Shown: positions 6,389 to 13,900 of the stretch, one piece after another
Position numbering within the stretch: position 1 is the stretch's first letter
How the letters are laid out: each line of letters begins with the position of its first letter
From: Terriglobales bacterium
GTDB taxonomy: Bacteria > Acidobacteriota > Terriglobia > Terriglobales > Acidobacteriaceae
Direction of reading: 5' to 3'
NCBI GenBank assembly: GCA_025936825.1
Contig: JAICSO010000036.1
Span: 1-33,493 of the forward strand
DNA length: 33,493 bases
Made by a program: the position numbers and the translations under genes
Notes under the pieces: generated by a model
Told to the model about the DNA's origin: nothing
Seen by the model: the letters and a program-made list of their open reading frames with translations, nothing else
The model's database searches: none

Positions 6389-8088
6389 ACGCGGATTCGA
6401 TCCAGCTTAACCTCGGATTCACACGCTCCTGGTTCCAAAACCCGAATAGTTTCGACAACGTTCTGCATACGGGACAGACTGACCCATCTGGAAACCCCCT
6501 CGGGCCTACCGACCAGAGATCACAAATTAGGACGTTCAATATCGCTCCTTCGTGGAATCGAGTGCTCAGCAACAATGCTGTGTTCACTGTTGGAAGTTTC
6601 ATCCGGCGCGACCAGTACAACTACTATCCAAGCCAAAACCTATTTGACGATTTGTCACCGATCCAGCAGGAAAGCGTTGCCCAGGATCGCACTTTGACAA
6701 ATGCGGGCCTACGGACAGCGCTGTCCTATGTGAAAGGCATTCACAATCTCAAGGTTGGAGGAACCTACCAGCAAACATTCCTCAACGAGAACGATCATTT
6801 GGGTATCGTCGATCCAACGCTTGTGCCTGGGCTCGGGTGTCTGGACGCCACTGGACAACCAATTCCCAATACAGTCTGCGCCACTCTGGCCCCCTATGAC
6901 CTCACAGGAGGCCGTGGTCAAGGCGGCAATTACCCTTTCGGAAGTCTCTTCACGTTTAACGGACACACCGATGTAAAGCAGCTCGCGCTCTACATCCAAG
7001 ATCAGATCACGAAAGGTGCTTGGTCCTTCAATGTTGGACTGCGGGGTGACTTCTACAACGGACTTACGACTCACAAGGAAGCGGAACCAAGGCTTGGAAT
7101 TGCATACAACATAAAGCGCAGCAACACGGTGCTACGGGTTTCGTATGCGCGGCTGCTGGAGACGCCTTTCAATGAAAATCTCATCGTGGCCAGCGTTGGT
7201 TGTGACAGTCCTGTATTGAATCCGCTCCTCGGGTGTTCAGCTTCAACTTCTACTCCGTTGAGCCCCGGATGGCGTAATGAGTTCCACGCGGGAGTAGAGC
7301 AGACGGTTGGCAAGTATCTTGTTTTTTCCGGCGAGTACGTCTGGAAATACACTCACAACGCGTATGACTTCAGCATTCTGGGTAACACGCCAATCTTTTT
7401 CCCGATAGCGTGGGACCGGTCAAAAATTCCCGGATTCGCAGGACGGGTTAGCGTGCCGAATCTGCATGGATTTTCAGCATTGATGGTCTTCTCGACTGTT
7501 TCTGCACGATTCTTCCTCCCGCAAGTCAGCGGAGCAGGTGCTACGCCATCTGCTCCCGCTGGTGTCTTTCGAATTGACCACGACGAGAAGTTCAACCAGA
7601 CCACACATCTCCAATATCAAATCGGCAAAACGGGACCCTGGGTTGGTTTCAACTGGCGGTATGACAGCGGAATGGTCGCAGGGGCGGTTCCCTTTGCCGC
7701 GGACTCCAATACACCGGTGGATCTGACTGGACTGACTGCTGATCAACAAATGCAGGCGGGGTTGTTCTGCGGCAGTGTATTTCCAACTTTGAACTCTCCG
7801 CTCACAAGCTGTGCACCGTCGCAGTACGGCTCAAGCCGCGTGACGATTCCGGCTCCAGGTACTGAGAATGATGATCACAACCCTCCGCGTATCGCTCCGA
7901 GACACGTCTTCGATATTGCGGTGGGAGACGACAATCTTTTCCGGGGAGACAAGTACAAGTGGAGTCTTCGTTTGACTGCCATCAACGTGACGAACAAGGT
8001 CGCACTTTACAACTTTCTATCGACATTCAGTGGAACGCATTTCCTGACGCCTCGAACCTACACAGCTGAGCTTGGCTTTCACTTCTGA
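6385..8088 (+). CDS. TonB-dependent receptor, C-terminal beta-barrel part after a frameshift
   Basis: 567 codons continuing the upstream receptor in another frame. The nominal GTG at 6385 is just the first codon after the shift, not a real start, and has no ribosome-binding site. The sequence is outer-membrane barrel throughout: alternating polar/aromatic strands such as QLALYIQDQ, WSFNVGLRGDFYNG and LRVSYARLLETPF, ending in the aromatic-terminated YTAELGFHF that suits barrel insertion. Removing one TG from TTGTGAAC at about 6383-6388 joins DYKL to NADSIQLNLGF in frame and gives about 880 residues, somewhat short for an Oar-type receptor. The gene is therefore a recent pseudogene or a sequencing error. 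Confidence 0.85.
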   Translation: MNADSIQLNLGFTRSWFQNPNSFDNVLHTGQTDPSGNPLGPTDQRSQIRTFNIAPSWNRVLSNNAVFTVGSFIRRDQYNYYPSQNLFDDLSPIQQESVAQDRTLTNAGLRTALSYVKGIHNLKVGGTYQQTFLNENDHLGIVDPTLVPGLGCLDATGQPIPNTVCATLAPYDLTGGRGQGGNYPFGSLFTFNGHTDVKQLALYIQDQITKGAWSFNVGLRGDFYNGLTTHKEAEPRLGIAYNIKRSNTVLRVSYARLLETPFNENLIVASVGCDSPVLNPLLGCSASTSTPLSPGWRNEFHAGVEQTVGKYLVFSGEYVWKYTHNAYDFSILGNTPIFFPIAWDRSKIPGFAGRVSVPNLHGFSALMVFSTVSARFFLPQVSGAGATPSAPAGVFRIDHDEKFNQTTHLQYQIGKTGPWVGFNWRYDSGMVAGAVPFAADSNTPVDLTGLTADQQMQAGLFCGSVFPTLNSPLTSCAPSQYGSSRVTIPAPGTENDDHNPPRIAPRHVFDIAVGDDNLFRGDKYKWSLRLTAINVTNKVALYNFLSTFSGTHFLTPRTYTAELGFHF

Positions 8089-8117
8089 GTCTCAGAAGGG
8101 CGATAATGATGGTCAAA

Positions 8118-8142
8118 ATGCCCCGACTGCTTGAGCCGGGGC
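8118..8142 (+). terminator. Probable terminator after the TonB receptor
   Basis: About 30 bases after the receptor stop, GCCCCG (8120-8125) pairs with CGGGGC (8137-8142), extended inward past one mismatch by CT/AG, with a 5-base loop. An A run precedes it and a weak T-rich tail follows. The sequence closely resembles the terminator at 3277-3305. The in-frame stop that bounds the next gene (TAG, 8144-8146) lies immediately after this stem. Confidence 0.6.
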
Positions 8143-8146
8143 TTAG

Positions 8147-8269
8147 TTCTGGACTCCCTGCCATAGCTGTGACCTGCGTAACAAGTGTTACATCTATCAC
8201 AACGCGCAAACGTTTCAGGATCCGGTCGGCGGAGGGCAGGTCATTGAGCGATTAAGTACTCTGTACACG
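8147..8269 (+). other. Coding sequence upstream of the nominal start of the truncated gene
   Basis: This stretch is open in the frame of the 8270-9307 gene and reads as protein: it contains CHSCDLRNKCYIYHN (a C-x2-C-x5-C cluster), then GGGQVIERLSTLYTL running straight into LRGKLHITLRDLRSAL. It has no ATG, GTG or TTG. The conserved look of this text indicates that the original protein extended upstream and that the gene was cut at about 8144. Confidence 0.6.
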
Positions 8270-9307
8270 TTGACAACGTTAAGGGGCAAGCTACACATCA
8301 CCCTGCGGGATCTAAGATCGGCGTTGGCGTTTATGCTCGTGGGGACTCGAAATTGCGACGAGGTGCACGAACTGTACAGTGCGGGCAAGAGGACTGAAAT
8401 CGCACGAGGATTTTACTTTAATAGCTGGATGGGTGCGGGCAATACGCAGCAGTCTGATCGGTTGCTGACACTTCTGAAGGAGATCGATATCGGCGCGGTT
8501 GGGGATCCAAGGCTGGACCGGGCGTTTGATTTTCGCGGGCCTGATCACCCAGCTTGGCTGTTAGATTTCGAACTGCGAGTTGACAAGTACGATCGGGAAA
8601 TCTTAGGGAAGCTTTTTCAAGATCTGCCAACGGATCCAACCGGTCCAGAGCTTGCCGAACGGCTGCAACGGCACCGCGAGTATGTCGCGATGATCCGGCG
8701 CTTACATTTCTTCGAGTGTAGGGATTCGTCATGGAAGAGTCTTCTACCATACGCCTCCGGCGAGAAGATGCTTCGGCTTGTTCGGGGTGAAGAGGATCTT
8801 AAGGCTGCCGGCGACGAATTGCTCCGTGCAATAAGCCGAGGTGAGGGAATATACGATCCGAACCGATTGAAAGGCAAACTCGCCCTGCAAGTCAGGCAAG
8901 TTGAAGGTGGCACGATCAGAAGCTATCGGGTATTTGACGGCGATCGATTCGCTTTGGAAGCGAATGGGGTAACAGGCGGCTCGCCCTATCTTGAACATTC
9001 CCCTACCGCACTAATTCTTCGATACAACGACAAGTCATCGCTGCAGGCGGAGTTAACGATTGGCCTCGATGTATTCGAAATGTTGGACCGACTTAATAGG
9101 GGCTATCGCCCAACGGTTGAGGAAATTCAGGGATACTACCTAAGCCTTATTGTGTTCAAAAATGTTTTGGGTTCTGCCCCATATCAGGAAGTCTTGTTAA
9201 CAACCACAGGACACGAGTTCCACAGTATTCAACGAAAAACTCAGGGAAAACTGGAGATGTGTTTGGCAGAGGCGTCAGGCGAGTATGGCACTACAAAAGA
9301 GAGATAA
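8270..9307 (+). CDS. C-terminal remnant of a large defence-type ATPase or kinase protein
   Basis: 345 residues from the first available start (TTG 8270), but the protein text runs in frame back to a stop at 8144-8146 and includes a C-x2-C-x5-C cluster before the TTG. HITLRDLRSALAFMLVGTRN followed by CDEVHELY resembles the lid region that follows a P-loop ATPase core, yet no Walker A or B is present, so the N-terminal ATPase and/or kinase part is missing. It heads an operon with the 555-aa and 1840-aa genes and overlaps the next start by 23 bases. The three-gene order resembles DptF-DptG-DptH of phosphorothioate-dependent restriction, or the MAD6-MAD7-MAD8 tail of the methylation-associated defence system. 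Neither assignment is proven. Translation start and activity are doubtful. Confidence 0.6.
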   Translation: MTTLRGKLHITLRDLRSALAFMLVGTRNCDEVHELYSAGKRTEIARGFYFNSWMGAGNTQQSDRLLTLLKEIDIGAVGDPRLDRAFDFRGPDHPAWLLDFELRVDKYDREILGKLFQDLPTDPTGPELAERLQRHREYVAMIRRLHFFECRDSSWKSLLPYASGEKMLRLVRGEEDLKAAGDELLRAISRGEGIYDPNRLKGKLALQVRQVEGGTIRSYRVFDGDRFALEANGVTGGSPYLEHSPTALILRYNDKSSLQAELTIGLDVFEMLDRLNRGYRPTVEEIQGYYLSLIVFKNVLGSAPYQEVLLTTTGHEFHSIQRKTQGKLEMCLAEASGEYGTTKER

Positions 9308-10952
9308 AGAATTTCGTTTAAACAAGATCAGCTATCTGGACTTCAAGTTTACAGAGATGGACCGCGTGCTGACCAATCTATTTTCACGGATACAGCACCA
9401 AGGATATCCCAGTCGCTTACGTCAAGCCCACGAGAATACGGTCGAATTGTTTGTTGAGCATTTTGTGTCTCAGCCGACCAAATTCAAAGGTTTTAACGAT
9501 CGCCCTGATGTCGTCAGCCGCTGGGTAGCCACACATCTGATGGATCTCGTGAATCGAGGTAAAGCGGAACCAAAAGTAGCAGCTCCTCGTCCTCTTCACG
9601 GTTACACCTATCGCTTTCGCAATCCGCACCACTGCCGCGATTACGGATCCTCACAGCAGATCTACGAGATGCTGTACCACGCGAGAGATGGGCGAGGCGA
9701 TATTGCGCTGCAGCGCCTAAAATCATTCTTTTTTGAAGGAATAGATCCAAACACTCAAGAATACGATCCCACCGTGGAAGTGGATGTAGAGACTCAGGCT
9801 TTGCTTGCTCTCACACAAAGGGACGTCGTGCAAGATACCCCAGATACGTCAAACCGGGAACAGTATCCACCACTCTGTATCGGGGCGGCTGACTTGATGG
9901 CTGACGATTTGGTTCGGCTCCTTGTCTATAAGAAGCACATTCCGCGATCCGTAATGGTGGATTATCTAAAGGTTCTCTTTTCCTTTCACTTGGCGCTCTA
10001 TCATCTGCGGCTTCTAAAACTGTTACCAGCTTTGGTCCGCAAGCACGGCGGTGAACCAGCTTGCGCCATGAATAGATGTCAACTTGATCCGAAGAAGGAG
10101 GACTACCCGCAAGCGGACTGTCCCTATCGCATTGGCTTGTTGCTGGATGTTGCGAACCGACCAGGTACCCACATGGCCCGACTAGCCGAGCAAAGTGCGG
10201 ATCTGTACTATCGGAGGATACCGTCGTTTGTTAAGGCTTATTTTGTCACGAAGAAGTTGGATGAGTTTGGACTGAATCTCCTGATGCAGGGCAAGGTGTT
10301 GGGAGGACCTGATCGACGATTGACTGTCGCTCAGGTTCTAGGCCTACTTGACGATACATATGACGCAGAACGCGACATTTTCTTCGGTATGAGATTGGCG
10401 AGTCTCATCGAGCATGCAGTTGATCAAAGTGGTGAGCTCGACCCTAAACTGAAGGAGATAGGGGAGATGGGCCTTGGCAAACTCGAAGCATATATCGAGA
10501 GTGTCGTGGCGTTTCGTGCAAAGTTTCAGCGCGATTACCTCGTGGAATGTCTCGATTCGCTACTACTCAAGAACAAGCCCGGTGCGTTGCTGGCACAGAC
10601 ACGAAAGAGGGCGGCACCTCGGCGTTTTATTTTAGATAGCCGACTGCTCGAAGTGCTTCTGCAAATCGCTGTATTGAAGATAGCGGGCGAAGGGCCACTT
10701 GGATACCAAACTGAGGAAATCAGGGTTGAAGATCTGCTGTTATTCCTTCGCGAACGGTATGGACTCTACATCGACCGGCTGCCGCCAGGCGAAGGTTTTG
10801 ACGAGGCGAGCATCGAGGATCGTGAGGCGCTGCGGAACAATAAGCAAGCCTTCAAGAGCAAGCTGCGCGAAATCGGCTTCTTTCAAGACTTGTCGGATGC
10901 ATACATCACCCAACACGTGACGCCGCGTTATCGTATCAGCTTGCAGAAATGA
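9285..10952 (+). CDS. Uncharacterised 555-aa defence-operon protein
   Basis: The ATG at 9285 lies inside the end of the preceding gene (23-base overlap), indicating coupled translation. The protein is mostly alpha-helical, without a signal peptide or membrane segment. It has a Cys cluster (C260-x4-C265-x13-C279, around CAMNRCQLD and ADCPYRIGL) that could bind zinc, and a C-terminal block of about 60 residues (LRNNKQAFKSKLREIGFFQD, ending TPRYRISL) that reads like a winged-helix end. No catalytic motif was recognised. By position between an ATPase remnant and a HerA-type ATPase it corresponds to the DptG or MAD7 slot of known systems, where it would bridge the ATPases or bind DNA; this is inference from gene order. 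Confidence 0.6.
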   Translation: MALQKRDKEFRLNKISYLDFKFTEMDRVLTNLFSRIQHQGYPSRLRQAHENTVELFVEHFVSQPTKFKGFNDRPDVVSRWVATHLMDLVNRGKAEPKVAAPRPLHGYTYRFRNPHHCRDYGSSQQIYEMLYHARDGRGDIALQRLKSFFFEGIDPNTQEYDPTVEVDVETQALLALTQRDVVQDTPDTSNREQYPPLCIGAADLMADDLVRLLVYKKHIPRSVMVDYLKVLFSFHLALYHLRLLKLLPALVRKHGGEPACAMNRCQLDPKKEDYPQADCPYRIGLLLDVANRPGTHMARLAEQSADLYYRRIPSFVKAYFVTKKLDEFGLNLLMQGKVLGGPDRRLTVAQVLGLLDDTYDAERDIFFGMRLASLIEHAVDQSGELDPKLKEIGEMGLGKLEAYIESVVAFRAKFQRDYLVECLDSLLLKNKPGALLAQTRKRAAPRRFILDSRLLEVLLQIAVLKIAGEGPLGYQTEEIRVEDLLLFLRERYGLYIDRLPPGEGFDEASIEDREALRNNKQAFKSKLREIGFFQDLSDAYITQHVTPRYRISLQK

Positions 10953-10977
10953 ACTTTGTCATTTAGATGCTAAGGAA

Positions 10978-13900
10978 TTGCAGCGGCACATGAGCCAACT
11001 CTTCGAGCGCGTTACAAAGGCGGAGGTCAACAAGGCGGTTGAGGATGTGCTGTTCAACCAATTGCGAGACCTTTTGCAGCACCGAGAGCCTGGACACTGC
11101 ATGCGTGTGTCGGATCTTGACCCAATCGTCATGCGGTCGCTGTGTGAGAGGCTGCACCAGGTAATTGAGTCGCCACATGTATTTCTGCTTTCTGCCGATA
11201 GCTCAAAGAGCGAGCCAAGCCTCATCACAGGTTCAAAACTAGTTGAATTGAGGAATCCTCTTCCCGACGGTACCTTAAGGCCGCCATTGCTGGTTTTTGT
11301 GCCAAATGAGTTGAAGTTGGCGTCAGAGGATTCCTTCGGCGTTGCTACATTCGAACAAGTTCATTGCGCACAGGCTTATGACATAGTCGCAAGACAACTG
11401 ATCGATGCTCTTCCCGATGAAATCAGGCCCGCCGTTACGGAGATCCTGGTGCTCCTCCGAGATCAGAGTTGGAAATGGGCGAATCGGCTGGCGATCATCC
11501 GATTCTTACTCTCAATTCGTAAGAATGGGAATGATGCCGAAGTCGTCGGTGCTTCGTTGTTCGAGTTCGCGCTGATCCCGGATTTCCGATTGCTGGAAGT
11601 ACCCATAACACTTGCGCTGCGTCTCCATCGGAATAGAGAGTGCATGGGAGTGCTCACGATGTCGCCGAAGTCGGAGCGCGGCCGGGTCATGGATTTGGGC
11701 CTTAAGAATATGGATTTCAAGCGGAGGCTAGGTGGCTTCCTCGCCGGGTGCGAGCTGGAGGACCCTTTATCTTGGACCAGCCAGATTGTCCTAGAGAAGG
11801 AAAATTGGCCACTTTCGTTCGACAAGTGGGAGTTTGAGAGTTCGGGCACAGCGACGCAGCAAGTCTGCGTCGAACTTGTCACGTCGGATCTTCCGGTGGT
11901 CGGAGCTGAAGATCAGGATGTTCGACTAAAGCCTCTTTTGAATCAACAGGTGCTGACTCTAGGGCAAGGGGGCTTGAAGAAGTTCAGCGTGAATTTCAAG
12001 ACCCTTCCGCATCCCGCTGAAGTTCCTGGACTGGACCACTTCAGAATCGAAGTCGTGGCCAAGAATACCGGGCCAATCGGATTAGCCAAGAAGAAAGGTG
12101 TGTGGAAGACCAAACGCCAGGACGCCACGGTGAGTATCTCCAAACTTGCCCGCATCGACTGGGAGGAGGGCTGGCACTATGTCCGCGTGACGGCGCACAC
12201 CAAAGATGGCGACCCGATTCCGCTTGTGGACACTGTCGGCAACCCTGTTTTGTGGAGCAGCGCGAGTGGCGACGAGCCAAGGCGCATCAATGAGAGCGCT
12301 GAGTTCTATGTCTTTAAAGGCGATGATTTCGATCTCGAGCCAACGCAGCGGGCCGTTCCGCGTTACCCAAGTCTGATGCACTCCCTTTTCGACAAGCAGT
12401 TCTCGGCCATCTTGGATGGGCGAGATCCGGACGAGATTTCGGTCGCGAAAGCCGCATGGCTGGACGCGGGTGTGGTTTCCGACTTGAAGGGAATTGAATT
12501 TCTGGAGGTGAAACTTGGGAGAGAGGGCACCTGTCATATTCCGGTATCCAAGGTTCTCAAGCAAGTCGAACAGAGAATTCTCTCGTCTCCGCGCGGGCCT
12601 CTCTCTTGGCGTATCACTATTTCGGCAGGTGTAGCCCAAGAGCCCTTGAGTGATTTGAGTCGCTGGCCCGGAGGAGAGGACGTCGAGCGATTTCAGGCGG
12701 CTCGAACTCGATATTTCGAGGAGCTGTCGGGGAAGGAGGCTGCCCTAGTGTCTCAGGCGGCTGACTTCCGCCGACTTATTACACCGGCGACTGAATATGC
12801 AGAAGCCTATCTGAGAATGGTCCAGCAGTTCGTTCGACGCGCTGAGGTCATGGCGGGTTCAGAACAGCAGAAAGCCATTGATGATCTGCAGACGATATTG
12901 TGTCTTGACCTCATAACGCTTGAGCATGTGAACTATCGCGGACAGCGCTCCATATCAGTTCTTGTGGGACCCACACATCCGCTACGCGCACTTTGGCTGA
13001 TCACGTGGACCGCTCTCGCGCATGAGTGGCTTGAAAAGGCCAAGACTGGACCGAAGGAGTTCGTTGCAAGCACGGCTCTAGCTCTGTCAGAACGCCTCAG
13101 CCTAGTTAACTTCCCCGCGGTGTTATCGATTGGACAAGGACACCTGCTTATTGCGATCGACAATATCCATCCGCTGTGGACCTTGTATACGACAGCAAAT
13201 GAGCCTAATCCCCGTGGCCTCGTGGCCGAGGCTTGTACAGCTCTGTCACTCAGTGAGCCGAATGTGGGGAGTTTTACTCTCGATGGCGAGTACATAGCAC
13301 AAAAGATCCGCCGATATCTTCTTCAACACCCATACATCGAGACTCTTACCATCAACGTGTTTAATGCAGGGAGGGGACGACTTCTAGTACAGGCCCTCTT
13401 AGGGCTGCAGCGCGAGTCGGTGTTTTCGGATTTGCGGTATAACATCAGACTGTTCGTTCCAGACCCAGATGCCCCGGCAGTCGGAGAAGATCTTTCGGAG
13501 TTGTTGTCTCCCGGCGGCCAAACCGTGGCTGAAGAAGCCGATGCCTTCGCAGTACCTACGGGTAATCATCTCTCCCCTAAACTCAGCTTAGCTTTTTTGC
13601 CCACGGATGACTTTCGAGCCGCACCGGAGCAGTTCACCGCACATTTGAGTATTTTGTTGGATGCTTTTCCGCCACAGGAAGTGACTGCCCGCCCTCCTGA
13701 CCAGAAGGATCGCGGAGCGCCAGTGCACGCACTAGTCCAAGACTTCCGAATCTATTATGAAGAAGATTCGGACACGATAAGCTGGACACGTGAACCACGA
13801 CACGGTCAGGCAAAACCGATTGGAGGGGCTGAGGAACTTCCGCCCCTTCTCGCGAAGCTGTCGGAAGTGCTGTCGAGCGGGGCTGCAAGTATTGCCACGG

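Noticed and set aside
8270-8272. TTG 8270 as the true start of the remnant gene
   Set aside because: Protein-like sequence continues in frame upstream, and there is no ribosome-binding site at the TTG.
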